Of a stretch of DNA of 9,924 nucleotides, positions 1 to 6,389 are shown piece after piece. Under the pieces are notes generated by a model, which worked only from the letters and a program-made list of their open reading frames with translations, was not told the origin of the DNA and made no database searches. Position 1 is the first letter of the stretch, and each line of letters begins with the position of its first letter. Made by a program: the position numbers and the translations under genes. The stretch covers positions 1 to 9,924 of the forward strand of contig JBBRPS010000360.1 of NCBI GenBank assembly GCA_038227745.1, in the 5' to 3' direction. Source of the stretch: DASPXY01 sp038227745. Its GTDB lineage: Bacteria; Planctomycetota; Planctomycetia; Gemmatales; Gemmataceae.

Positions 1-899
1 TATTGCCCGCGCCAGCGGGCGCGCAAAACGCGCGGGTGGCCGGAGTAGTCGTGGACCGTCGGCGCCAGCTCGTAACCGGCGTGGGCGGCGAGGCGCTGCC
101 GGGCCGGCCCTTCCTGCGGCGAACCGATCTCGACGAGGAGATACCCGCCCGGCACCAGGTAATCGCCGGCGCCGCCGACCAGGCGCTCGAACACGGCGTA
201 ACCGTCGGGGCCGCCATCAAGGGCCAGGTGGGGCTCGTAATCGCGCACGCCGGGGGCGAGCCCCTGGATGTCGCCCTTCGGGATGTAGGGCGGGTTGCTG
301 ACGATGAAGTCGAAGCGCTCGCCCGGCGGGACGGGCTGGAACAGATCGCCGCCAAGGAACTGCATCCGCTCCGCGACGCCGTACTTCCCCGCGTTACGCC
401 GGGCCACCTCGAGCGCCGCGGGGCTGAGGTCCACCGCCGTCACCCGCGCGGTCTTGTGGTTCTTGGCGATGGCGATGGCGAGGTTGCCCGACCCGGTGCC
501 GATGTCGAGGACGCGCGGCTCCGCCAACGACTTCGCCAGCGCGAGACACTCCGTCACCGCCAACTCGCTGTCGGGCCGCGGGATCAGCACGTCCGGCCCG
601 ACCTCCAGCTCCAGCGAGAAGAAGTCCTTGCGGCCGACGAGGTACGCCACGGGGCAGCCCTCGACGCGCCGCCGGATCAGTTCGCGGTAGCGCTGGCGCA
701 TGTCGTCGGTGGCCGGCTCGGCGTGGCGCAGGCCGTACAGGTCGATGTGCTTGCAGCCCACCACGTGGGCGAGCAGCACCTGCGCGTCCAGGCGTGGACA
801 CTCCACGCCCTTCTGGGCCAGGTAGCGCCCGGTCCATTCGAGCAAACCGCCCACCGTCCAGGCCTGCTCGGCCCCGGCGGGGTGACCCGCGGTACTCAT
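1..899 (-). CDS. prmC: PrmC, release factor glutamine N5-methyltransferase (right-edge complete, 3' end at window edge)
   Basis: Reading from the ATG at 899-897 gives 299 uninterrupted codons, then TA at the window edge, so the stop is probably cut by one base. The protein is an S-adenosylmethionine-dependent methyltransferase that modifies the glutamine of the GGQ motif in class I release factors in the cytoplasm. Visible motifs: LIPRPDSE near residues 105-112, the SAM-binding DIGTGSGN at 132-139, and the catalytic substrate-binding NPPY at 202-205 (SNPPYIP). The C-terminus (SGHPRVLRAR) is also PrmC-like. Residues 1-100 fit the N-terminal release-factor-binding helical domain. Length agrees with the family (about 280-300). 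The ATG overlaps the prfA stop as ATGA, which indicates translational coupling; substrate and enzyme are encoded side by side, as in many bacteria. Confidence 0.95.
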   Translation of the reverse strand, partial: MSTAGHPAGAEQAWTVGGLLEWTGRYLAQKGVECPRLDAQVLLAHVVGCKHIDLYGLRHAEPATDDMRQRYRELIRRRVEGCPVAYLVGRKDFFSLELEVGPDVLIPRPDSELAVTECLALAKSLAEPRVLDIGTGSGNLAIAIAKNHKTARVTAVDLSPAALEVARRNAGKYGVAERMQFLGGDLFQPVPPGERFDFIVSNPPYIPKGDIQGLAPGVRDYEPHLALDGGPDGYAVFERLVGGAGDYLVPGGYLLVEIGSPQEGPARQRLAAHAGYELAPTVHDYSGHPRVLRARWRGQ

Positions 900-1969
900 T
901 TCTTGGCCTGCTCCAGCCGCTGTTTCTTGTCGAAGTCCTTGAGGGCCCCGATCAGCTCGCCCATGTCGCCGGCGACGATCGCGTCGAGCTTGTAGAGCGT
1001 CAGGTTTATGCGGTGGTCGCTGAGGCGGTTCTGCGGGAAGTTGTACGTGCGGATGCGCTCACTGCGGTCGCCCGAGCCGATCAGGGTGCGGCGCTGCTCG
1101 GCCCGCGCGCTGTGCAGCTTCGCCCGCTGCCGTTCGTACAGCATGCTGCGCAGCCGGCGCATGGCGCGCTCGTAGTTCTTGTGCTGGCTGCGCTCGTCCT
1201 GGCACTTCACTTCGAGCTGTTCGGGCGTGTCCTTCTTGTACCACAGCCGCACGGCGCTTTCGGTCTTGTTGACGTGCTGGCCGCCGGCGCCGCCGGCGCG
1301 CATGCGCTCCCACTCGATGTCTTCCTGCTCGATCTCGACCTCCACCTCGTCCGGCTCGGCGAGGATGGCGACGGTGGCGGCGGAGGTGTGGATGCGGCCC
1401 TGCTGTTCGGTCTTGGGCACGCGCTGCACGCGGTGGCCGCCGCTCTCGTAGCGCAGCTGCTGGTAGGCGTCCGCGCCGCTGACGCTGAAGACGACTTCCT
1501 TGAAGCCGCCATGCTCGCCGGGGCTGAAGGCGATGTCCTCCACCTTCCAGCCCTGGTCGCGGGCGTAGTGGGTGTACATGTTGTAGAGGTCGCCGGCGAA
1601 GAGCGCCGCCTCGTCGCCGCCGGTGCCGGCGCGGATCTCGACGATGATGCTGTCGAAGTCCTCGCCCTCGATCAGGAGGAGATCTTCGAGGCGGTTGCGC
1701 AGGGCGTCGTGGCGCGGGCGGAGCGCGGCCAGCTCCTCGTCGATGAGGGCGTGCATGTCGGGGTCGGCGCCGACGAGGAGGGACTCGGCCTGGGCGATGT
1801 CCGCGGCCACCTTCTGGAACTCCAGGTAAGGCTTGACCATCCGGGACAGCGCGCCGTGCTCCTTGGCGGCCTGGGTGTAGCGGGTGCGATCGGCGATGAT
1901 GACCGGGTCGGCGAGCTGCCGCTCCAGTTCCTGCGAGCGCACGACGGCTTGTTCAAACGCGGGCCACAT
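896..1969 (-). CDS. prfA: Peptide chain release factor 1 (RF1)
   Basis: A 357-aa class I release factor that recognises UAA and UAG in the ribosomal A site and triggers peptidyl-tRNA hydrolysis. The codon-recognition tripeptide is P-K-T at residues 185-187 (HRVQRVPKTE), which is the PxT form of RF1 and not the SPF of RF2. The catalytic GGQ is at 229-231 (GAGGQHVN). The C-terminal SGDRSERIRTYNFPQ and DHRINLTLYKLD blocks are typical of RF1. Length is normal. The loop after GGQ differs from the E. coli protein: the THLPTG segment is replaced by a three-residue-longer stretch, WYKKDTPEQ. The start has no clear Shine-Dalgarno; the palindrome at 1984-2011 lies just upstream. The stop overlaps the prmC start. 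It probably belongs to one transcript with rpmE and prmC. Confidence 0.96.
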   Translation of the reverse strand: MWPAFEQAVVRSQELERQLADPVIIADRTRYTQAAKEHGALSRMVKPYLEFQKVAADIAQAESLLVGADPDMHALIDEELAALRPRHDALRNRLEDLLLIEGEDFDSIIVEIRAGTGGDEAALFAGDLYNMYTHYARDQGWKVEDIAFSPGEHGGFKEVVFSVSGADAYQQLRYESGGHRVQRVPKTEQQGRIHTSAATVAILAEPDEVEVEIEQEDIEWERMRAGGAGGQHVNKTESAVRLWYKKDTPEQLEVKCQDERSQHKNYERAMRRLRSMLYERQRAKLHSARAEQRRTLIGSGDRSERIRTYNFPQNRLSDHRINLTLYKLDAIVAGDMGELIGALKDFDKKQRLEQAKK

Positions 1970-1983
1970 GGGTATGACGGGGA

Positions 1984-2011
1984 AAGCCCACGGGTTGCAA
2001 CCCGTGGGCTT
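1984..2011. repeat. 28-nt perfect palindrome, copy 1 of a dispersed hairpin family
   Basis: The palindrome begins AAGCCCACGGG, has TTGCAA at its centre and ends CCCGTGGGCTT; every base pairs. The copy at 6773-6800 differs only at the centre, and 4500-4574 carries the same outer arms around a longer insert. It lies in the 96-nt rpmE-prfA gap, 14 nt upstream of the prfA start codon. Minus-strand RNA would fold here into a hairpin followed by only a few scattered pyrimidines and no U-tract, so it is not an obvious intrinsic terminator. It might instead lower or adjust prfA expression relative to rpmE; that is inference. Confidence 0.9.
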
Positions 2012-2065
2012 GCGTGCCTATTCCCTCCTTCGCGACGCCCCCGGCTCGCCGGCAGGGCGAACCTT

Positions 2066-2308
2066 CTACTTGGCCTGGGCGGGCTCTCCCTGGGCGGCCG
2101 CCTTGCGCTTGTCCCAGTTGTACTTGCGCTGGAACTTCTCGACGCGCCCGGTGGCGTCCACGAACTTCATCTTGCCGGTATAGAAGGGGTGGCAGGCGGA
2201 GCAGATTTCGACGGTGATGTTCTTGCGCGTGCTGCGCGTGGTGAACTTGTTGCCGCAGCCGCACGTCACGGTCGTCTCTTCGTACTTGGGATGAATGCCT
2301 TCTTTCAT
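2066..2308 (-). CDS. rpmE: 50S ribosomal protein L31, zinc-binding type
   Basis: An 80-aa protein of the large ribosomal subunit. It begins MKEGIHPKYEE, the standard L31 start, and has the zinc-ligand cysteines C16, C18, C36 and C39 (CGCG and CSAC), so it is the metal-binding (C+) form rather than the zinc-free paralogue. HPFYTGK and RVEKFQRKY are also family motifs. A short Lys/Ala/Gln-rich tail follows residue 68. A GAGGA Shine-Dalgarno-like stretch lies about 6 nt upstream of the ATG. It is the first gene of the rpmE-prfA-prmC cluster, an order seen in many bacteria. Confidence 0.97.
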   Translation of the reverse strand: MKEGIHPKYEETTVTCGCGNKFTTRSTRKNITVEICSACHPFYTGKMKFVDATGRVEKFQRKYNWDKRKAAAQGEPAQAK

Positions 2309-2350
2309 GGGTGTCCTCGTCCGTCAGAGTCGGGGTCGTAGAGATAGGTC

Positions 2351-2356
2351 ATTGTA
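2351..2356 (-). promoter_or_regulatory. Candidate -10 element for the rpmE-prfA-prmC transcript
   Basis: On the minus strand this reads TACAAT, five of six matches to the sigma-70 -10 consensus, 43 nt upstream of the rpmE start. No good -35 element lies 16-18 nt further upstream (the best is TTCCCC). The placement is right and the sequence stands out in GC-rich surroundings, but the evidence is one hexamer. Confidence 0.35.
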
Positions 2357-2474
2357 GGACAGACCGGCCCGAGGGGGAAGGTCGGTTCCCGACGCTCCGG
2401 CCCCGGCACTCCCGGTACAGGCGGCGCGTCGGGCGGTCCGGGCGCTTGCGACCCAGTTTGTCCGGCCAATTTCA

Positions 2475-2502
2475 TTGACAGCGTTTCCCCATCCTTTACA
2501 CT
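2475..2502 (+). promoter_or_regulatory. Sigma-70 type promoter for the 635-aa protein gene
   Basis: A perfect -35 TTGACA (2475-2480) is followed after 16 nt by TACACT (2497-2502), four of six matches to TATAAT. Transcription would start near 2509, leaving a 5' leader of about 78 nt before the ATG at 2587. The leader contains an imperfect pairing of GGGAATTC/AAGGGA with CCTATTCCCTGCTCCC. The promoter is divergent from rpmE. Confidence 0.65.
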
Positions 2503-2586
2503 GGAATAAGGAATCGGGAATTCAAGGGACAGGCAACACCGTTCTCCGCCCCTATTCCCTGCTCCCTTCTTCTAAGAGGTTCTCTC

Positions 2587-4494
2587 ATGGCCCGCAAACG
2601 CGCGACCCCCAACCGCGGTGATGGCAGCCCCAACCGCGTCCTCGTCGTCTTCCTGGTCCTGTTCATCCTGGCGACCTTCGGCCTGGGCGGCTGGGCCTAC
2701 TCCATGATGAACGAACAGCACAAGGCGACCGACACCCTCCGCCGGGCCGAGGTCAAGGAGAAGTCCGCCAAGAAGGTGGAGGAGTGGCTCCGCTTCCAGA
2801 TCCTCGAATTCCGCGCCATGGTCGGCGACGCCGTTCTCCAGGACGACAAGAGCAGCGATTACGAACAGTGGAAGATCTCCCGCGCCGAGGTCGTGGACCC
2901 CGCCGACCCGACCAAGTTCGTCGAGGGCGGCAAGTTCACCGGCGAGGGCTACGACAAGGACCGCGAGGCGCTCAAGAAATCCATCGAGGAGGCGCGCAAG
3001 GAACTGGACTGGAACGCCGCGGCGCACAAGTACAACACGAATTACCTCGCTCAGGTCAGCCGGTACAAGAAGGAGATGAACGACGCGCGGACGCTGCGCG
3101 CCGGCGCCGAGGTGGAGAAGAACACCGCGCAGCAGGACGAGCGCAGCCTCAACAAGAATTCCGAGAAGGCCCGCACCGCCGCGATGAAGGCCATCGCCGA
3201 CGGCAACGCGGAGACCCTCGCCGCCGCCAAGGCGAAAACCGAGGAGATGACCAAGGCCTTCAAGGACGTCCAGGAATATCGCGACAAGTTGACCGAGCTG
3301 AACGAAAAGTACGGCAAGGACGTGGGGATCCGCGATGCGCGGATCAAGGAACAGCAGGCGAAACTCGACGAAGGCTTCGGCGGCGACAAGGGCAAGGCCC
3401 AGCCCGCCAGCACCGCCGAGCCGCACGCCCTGGCGCTGGACATCTCCAAGGGCAAGCCGCTCTGGGACGCGCCGCGCGCCAAGATCATTCGCATCGACGA
3501 GCGCGACCGTAAGGTCACCATCGACAAGGGCTCGAAGGACGGCATCCGGCCGCAGCTGACGTTCAACGTCTTCGGCGCCGGCTGGAACGGCAAGGCCGAG
3601 GGGGCGTTCAAGGGCACGGTCGAGGTCATCCGCGTCGAGCCGCGCACCTCGGTCGCACGCATCACGTCAGTGTACGACTGGCAGGGCAACGAGGTGTCGC
3701 TCAACGACCCCAGCCCGTCGAAGATCCTGCGCGAGAGCAACAACGTCTGGAAGGATGGCGACCTGCTGTTCAACCTGGCGTGGGGGGCGCGCGTGGCGAT
3801 CGCCGGCGTCATCGACTGGAGCGGCCAGGACAAACAGGCGCCCGCGGCGCAGATGGAGGAGATGGACGAGTTCCTGTCCGTCCTCAAGTCCCAGGGCGTG
3901 ACGGTGGACGCCTATGTGGACCTGCGCGACGGCCAGCTCCGCGGCGCGCTGAGGGCGCGGACGGCGTACCTGGTGGTCGGCCAGCCGGTGACCGTCGGGG
4001 CGAAGGACGCCGGCGCGGAGCGGGGCAAGGCGGTCAACGCGGCGTCGGCGGAGCTGCGCAAGCAGGCGCTCGAGCGCGGCATGTTCCTGATCTCGCCCGA
4101 GAACTTCGCGAACGTGATCGGCTTCCGCCGGCACCGCAGCAAGACCGACACGGAGTTGTACACGTTCCACCCGGGGATGCCTTCCGGCGGCCCGAGCCTT
4201 GATGGGGGAACGGTCGGCGAGGGCGGCAAGGGCGGCGTGCCCCTGTCGGACCTGGCCGGCAAGTGGACCGGCAAGCTGACGGGTGGCGGCCAGCTGGTGC
4301 TGAACTTCAAGGGCGACGGCGTCGGCTGGCAGCTCCTCGTCGAGGCGGACAACGTGCCGGGCCACAGCGTCGTCGGTCGGTCGGGCGACGGCTTCGCCGC
4401 GCTGGTGCAGGGCCGTCGGGTGACGTTCCGCCTGGTCGGCGCGGCCCTGCAGGTCAACGGCCAGGGCATCCAGGGGACGCTGAACCGCGAGTGA
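2587..4494 (+). CDS. Membrane-anchored coiled-coil protein of unknown function with a C-terminal beta-rich region
   Basis: I do not recognise this 635-aa protein by name. A short basic N-terminus is followed by one transmembrane helix at about residues 18-39, so the bulk is probably outside the cytoplasmic membrane. Residues about 45-265 are charged and helical, probably coiled coil. Residues about 296-362 look like a small beta domain (KVTIDKGSKDGIRPQLTFNVFG) resembling the beta modules of MreC or the FlgT C-terminus. Residues about 402-515 faintly resemble a BRCT fold, with TAYLVVGQPV near 459-468. A Gly/Pro/Ser linker (about 528-552) leads to a final beta-rich module (553-635). A good Shine-Dalgarno AAGAGG (2574-2579) stands 7 nt before the ATG. 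It is transcribed alone from the promoter at 2475. The MreC-like layout is suggestive only; there is no mreB or mreD beside it. Confidence 0.88.
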   Translation: MARKRATPNRGDGSPNRVLVVFLVLFILATFGLGGWAYSMMNEQHKATDTLRRAEVKEKSAKKVEEWLRFQILEFRAMVGDAVLQDDKSSDYEQWKISRAEVVDPADPTKFVEGGKFTGEGYDKDREALKKSIEEARKELDWNAAAHKYNTNYLAQVSRYKKEMNDARTLRAGAEVEKNTAQQDERSLNKNSEKARTAAMKAIADGNAETLAAAKAKTEEMTKAFKDVQEYRDKLTELNEKYGKDVGIRDARIKEQQAKLDEGFGGDKGKAQPASTAEPHALALDISKGKPLWDAPRAKIIRIDERDRKVTIDKGSKDGIRPQLTFNVFGAGWNGKAEGAFKGTVEVIRVEPRTSVARITSVYDWQGNEVSLNDPSPSKILRESNNVWKDGDLLFNLAWGARVAIAGVIDWSGQDKQAPAAQMEEMDEFLSVLKSQGVTVDAYVDLRDGQLRGALRARTAYLVVGQPVTVGAKDAGAERGKAVNAASAELRKQALERGMFLISPENFANVIGFRRHRSKTDTELYTFHPGMPSGGPSLDGGTVGEGGKGGVPLSDLAGKWTGKLTGGGQLVLNFKGDGVGWQLLVEADNVPGHSVVGRSGDGFAALVQGRRVTFRLVGAALQVNGQGIQGTLNRE

Positions 4495-4499
4495 GCCTC

Positions 4500-4574
4500 A
4501 AGCCCACGGGCCGCGGCCCGTGCGTGGGTTCGGCGCAACCGCGCTCGAACCCACGGGCCGCGGCCCGTGGGCTT
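4500..4574. repeat. 75-nt hairpin repeat, copy 2 of the family (expanded form)
   Basis: It starts six bases after the stop of the 635-aa protein. The outer arms are AAGCCCACGGG and CCCGTGGGCTT, the same as the copies at 1984 and 6773. Each arm carries an 18-nt self-palindrome (CACGGGCCGCGGCCCGTG), and an inner pair GGGTTCG/CGAACCC encloses a short GC loop. The left arm has four extra bases (CGTG). The immediate 3' sequence TTTCCTTTCCC has some T but no clean tract, so it may act as a weak terminator or an mRNA-end stabiliser. Confidence 0.85.
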
Positions 4575-4593
4575 TCCTTTCCCGAAAGGGCAC

Positions 4594-4622
4594 TGGAAAA
4601 ACGGAGCGCCGCCGGGTAGGAT
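4594..4622 (+). promoter_or_regulatory. Candidate promoter for the cysteine-cluster protein gene
   Basis: TGGAAA (4594-4599), 17 nt, then TAGGAT (4617-4622), each with four matches to the sigma-70 consensus. The predicted start is near 4629, giving a leader of about 60 nt. It lies just after the hairpin repeat, in a reasonable place, but the match is modest. Confidence 0.35.
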
Positions 4623-4689
4623 CCTCTCTCTTCCGGTCCCGGCCTTGGGGCCGAACGCCATCCCGTATCCCGAACGCAAAGGGGCAGTC

Positions 4690-5244
4690 ATGCTCGGTCC
4701 GCTGCCGGTGCTCAATCTGGCGGAGGCGAAGTACGAGTGCATCTACGGCCGCGGCTGCGACGGCGTTTGCTGCCAGAACGGCCGTCCCGGGGTCTACCCC
4801 GACGAGGCCCGCCGCATTGACGAGAACCTGAACAAGTTCCTCCCCCTCCTGCGGCCCGAGGCCAAGGAGGTGATCGAAGAGGACGGCTACGTGAGCCGGC
4901 GCCGCAAGGACGGTCTGCCGATGCTGCGCGTGGTCGGCGGCTGGTGCGTCTTCTTCAACGAGGGCTGCGTGCTGCACAAGGTGGGCGCCGCCGAGGGCGA
5001 CGCCTACCGCTACAAGCCCGCCCCCTGCGCCCTGTTCCCCCTCGCCAAGGACGACAAGGGCCGCTGGTACGTCCGGCAGTGGAACTACAAGGGCGAGGCG
5101 TGGGACCTGTTCTGTCTCGACCCGAAGGCGTCCGACAGGGCCGCCGCCGAGTCCCTCGCCGGGGAAGTCGCCCTGGCGGAGCAGTTCACCGAGGCGGACG
5201 GCGCCCGCAACGCCGGCAAAAAAGCGCCCGCCGGCGTCTCCTGA
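4690..5244 (+). CDS. Cysteine-cluster protein, YkgJ/DUF3109-like
   Basis: A 184-aa protein with eight cysteines: C17, C23, C27, C28, C86, C93, C113 and C142. The N-terminal CIYGRGCDGVCC, the central GGWCVFFNEGCVLH and KPAPCALFPL follow the layout of the YkgJ/DUF3109 superfamily, whose members are thought to bind zinc or an iron-sulfur cluster; the function is not established. No signal peptide or membrane helix is visible, so it is probably cytoplasmic. I chose the ATG at 4690 because AAAGGGG (4678-4684) is a good Shine-Dalgarno 5 nt before it and the similarity starts here. The in-frame ATG at 4567 would lie inside the hairpin repeat and add 41 residues of low-complexity translation. The gene ends at a strong terminator and looks monocistronic. 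Confidence 0.85.
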   Translation: MLGPLPVLNLAEAKYECIYGRGCDGVCCQNGRPGVYPDEARRIDENLNKFLPLLRPEAKEVIEEDGYVSRRRKDGLPMLRVVGGWCVFFNEGCVLHKVGAAEGDAYRYKPAPCALFPLAKDDKGRWYVRQWNYKGEAWDLFCLDPKASDRAAAESLAGEVALAEQFTEADGARNAGKKAPAGVS

Positions 5245-5271
5245 TCCGCACGCCTCCCCAGAAATCACCAG

Positions 5272-5317
5272 GAGCGGCCTCGATCCTCCGGAAAGGATCG
5301 AGGCCGCTCTTCTTTTT
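5272..5317 (+). terminator. Strong rho-independent terminator
   Basis: A perfect 16-bp stem (5272-5287 with 5294-5309), a 6-nt loop CCGGAA, then TTCTTTTT. It lies 28 nt after the stop of the cysteine-cluster gene. This is a textbook intrinsic terminator and marks the end of that transcript. Confidence 0.93.
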
Positions 5318-5380
5318 CCCGAACCCGCCAACCGAGCGACGTCCCCCTTTTTCACAGCGGTAGGCCGCATCGGAGCTGAT

Positions 5381-5464
5381 GGCGAACGGCCGGCGTAAGC
5401 CGGCCGTTCGCCCGGCAAGGCGGCGCCACCCGCCGACTTACGCTGGCCGGTTTCCCGGTCGGCG
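5381..5464. repeat. GC-rich palindromic repeat with a second, inverted half-copy
   Basis: A perfect 14-bp stem (5381-5394 with 5399-5412) closes on the loop GTAA. From 5431 a degenerate copy of the core, CCGACTTACGCTGGCCGG, runs in the opposite orientation, and CGCCGAC (5431-5437) can pair with GTCGGCG (5458-5464), followed by TTTTCT. The whole looks like a small composite inverted-repeat element, unrelated to the AAGCCCACGGG family. No coding sequence is visible here. Confidence 0.75.
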
Positions 5465-5564
5465 TTTTCTCTGGACGGTCCGCGCGCGTGGCCGAAACAG
5501 GTGTCTCCCGCGACCTGTCCGCTCAATCCCGCCTCCCCAACGCAGCGGCCGGAGAAAGCACCAC

Positions 5565-5710
5565 CTCTTATATTACGATTATGTCTAATAATTTTTGTTA
5601 TTTGCTGTAAAACAGTCATGAAAAACTATAACAAACCATTTTATAACGCAAATAACAGAAAAAATTACGAATAAAGGCTTGACAAGTAATAGTGTACCTT
5701 TATATAGTAT
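5565..5710. other. AT-rich promoter island with an inverted repeat
   Basis: About 145 nt of strongly AT-rich sequence sit in otherwise very GC-rich DNA. Inside are a perfect 10-bp inverted repeat, TGTTATTTGC (5596-5605) and GCAAATAACA (5648-5657), a small CTGT-AAA-ACAG hairpin, and direct copies of TATAAC at 5627-5632 and 5642-5647, with AATAAC at 5651-5656. The island ends in the promoter at 5679-5708. It could be an UP-element-like activator region or a binding region for a regulator; the inverted repeat would be the operator candidate. No convincing gene is present here. Confidence 0.7.
5679..5708 (+). promoter_or_regulatory. Near-consensus sigma-70 promoter for the 149-aa protein gene
   Basis: A perfect TTGACA (5679-5684), then TATAGT (5703-5708) after 18 nt, or TATATA (5701-5706) after 16 nt. 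Transcription would start near 5714. The leader of about 70 nt contains a 6-bp hairpin (TGCTCG 5725-5730 with CGAGCA 5736-5741). With its AT-rich upstream region this is the strongest-looking promoter in the window. Confidence 0.85.
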
Positions 5711-5785
5711 CAGTGTAAGGTTGATGCTCGCAGGACGAGCACAAGAACGGCCTCTGAGAGAAGAGCCCAAGACAGGAGAAGAACG

Positions 5786-6235
5786 ATGGAAGCCTGGCGC
5801 AAGGTATGGCGTGAAGGTCTGGCCCCGCAGCTGTCCACGGCTGGTCTGGAAGCCCTGAGGCTGGCGCTGGCGAGTGACGACCCGCGTTTGCTCCAGGGGG
5901 CGACGACGTCGCCGCCGCCTCTGCAGTGCGTGCAGGATTGGGCGGTCGAGGCGGCCTGCGTGGTGGGCTTCTGCGGCTGGCAGGGCGACGGCCTGGAGAC
6001 GGTCGCCGACGTCGAGGAGTTCTTCGCCCGCGTGTGCTTCGAGACCGACCAGGTGCTCGGCGAGCCGGCCGCCTGCCGCTGGTTCCTGAACTGGTTCGAC
6101 GAGACGCCGCGCGACGAGGTCCGCCGCCTGATGGTGGCGGAGGTGACCCGCGCCCTCGTCCAGCGCTACAGCCAGAATGCGGCCCAGGGCGCGGACGTCG
6201 CGGCGGCCGCGGCTGACGAGACCGCCGCGGCCTGA
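5786..6235 (+). CDS. Conserved-looking small protein of unknown function
   Basis: A 149-aa acidic protein, probably soluble and mostly helical. It has no signal peptide, membrane segment or catalytic motif I can name. Its notable features are a Trp-rich start (MEAWRKVWREGLAP), GATTSPPPLQCVQDW at about residues 38-52, FCGWQGDG near 62-69, and CRWFLNWFDETP near 97-108. The tail from about residue 133 is Ala-rich and likely disordered. The pattern resembles proteins I associate with planctomycete genomes, but I cannot name a family. A clear Shine-Dalgarno AGGAG (5774-5778) lies 7 nt before the ATG, downstream of the strongest promoter in the window. High expression is therefore likely. It may share a transcript with the gene at 6390, 154 nt downstream. 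Confidence 0.85.
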   Translation: MEAWRKVWREGLAPQLSTAGLEALRLALASDDPRLLQGATTSPPPLQCVQDWAVEAACVVGFCGWQGDGLETVADVEEFFARVCFETDQVLGEPAACRWFLNWFDETPRDEVRRLMVAEVTRALVQRYSQNAAQGADVAAAAADETAAA

Positions 6236-6306
6236 GCGGCGCCGCTCGGGTTTACGGGCCGGCGAATGGGACGGAGAAGTGGCAGCTCACCGGATCAGAG
6301 TCTCCG

Positions 6307-6336
6307 GCGCGACCGCCGCCTGTGAAGCGGTCGCGC
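6307..6336 (+). other. Intergenic hairpin between the two small genes
   Basis: A perfect 10-bp stem, GCGCGACCGC (6307-6316) with GCGGTCGCGC (6327-6336), and a 10-nt loop. No T-tract follows (next bases GGGACCC), so it is not a standard intrinsic terminator. It could be a leader structure, an RNA processing or stability element, or a rho-dependent end. The tandem CTCAACC / CTCAACC follows directly. Confidence 0.55.
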
Positions 6337-6389
6337 GGGACCCTCAACCCTCAACCGCAAGCAAGTTTCCCGACGGAAAGGAACGAGCC

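Noticed and set aside
3..995. A 330-codon open frame on the plus strand over prmC
   Set aside because: The minus strand encodes unmistakable PrmC motifs across the same region.
794..2341. A 515-codon open frame on the plus strand, antisense to prfA and rpmE
   Set aside because: It lies across two certain genes and its translation is low-complexity Leu/Val/Ala.
2572..3426. A 284-codon open frame on the minus strand, antisense to the 635-aa protein
   Set aside because: It mirrors the codon bias of the plus-strand gene, which has a promoter, Shine-Dalgarno and coherent domains.
4567..4689. Upstream in-frame start for the cysteine-cluster protein
   Set aside because: It begins inside the hairpin repeat and the added residues look untranslated; the ATG at 4690 has a good Shine-Dalgarno.
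5585..5770. A 61-codon frame on the minus strand with a hydrophobic stretch, possible small membrane protein
   Set aside because: It lies in the AT-rich promoter island where hydrophobic codons are expected by chance, and it overlaps the strong promoter; no Shine-Dalgarno seen.
6177..6389. Upstream in-frame start for the four-cysteine protein
   Set aside because: It lies in the preceding gene in another frame and runs through a hairpin; the ATG at 6390 has its own Shine-Dalgarno.
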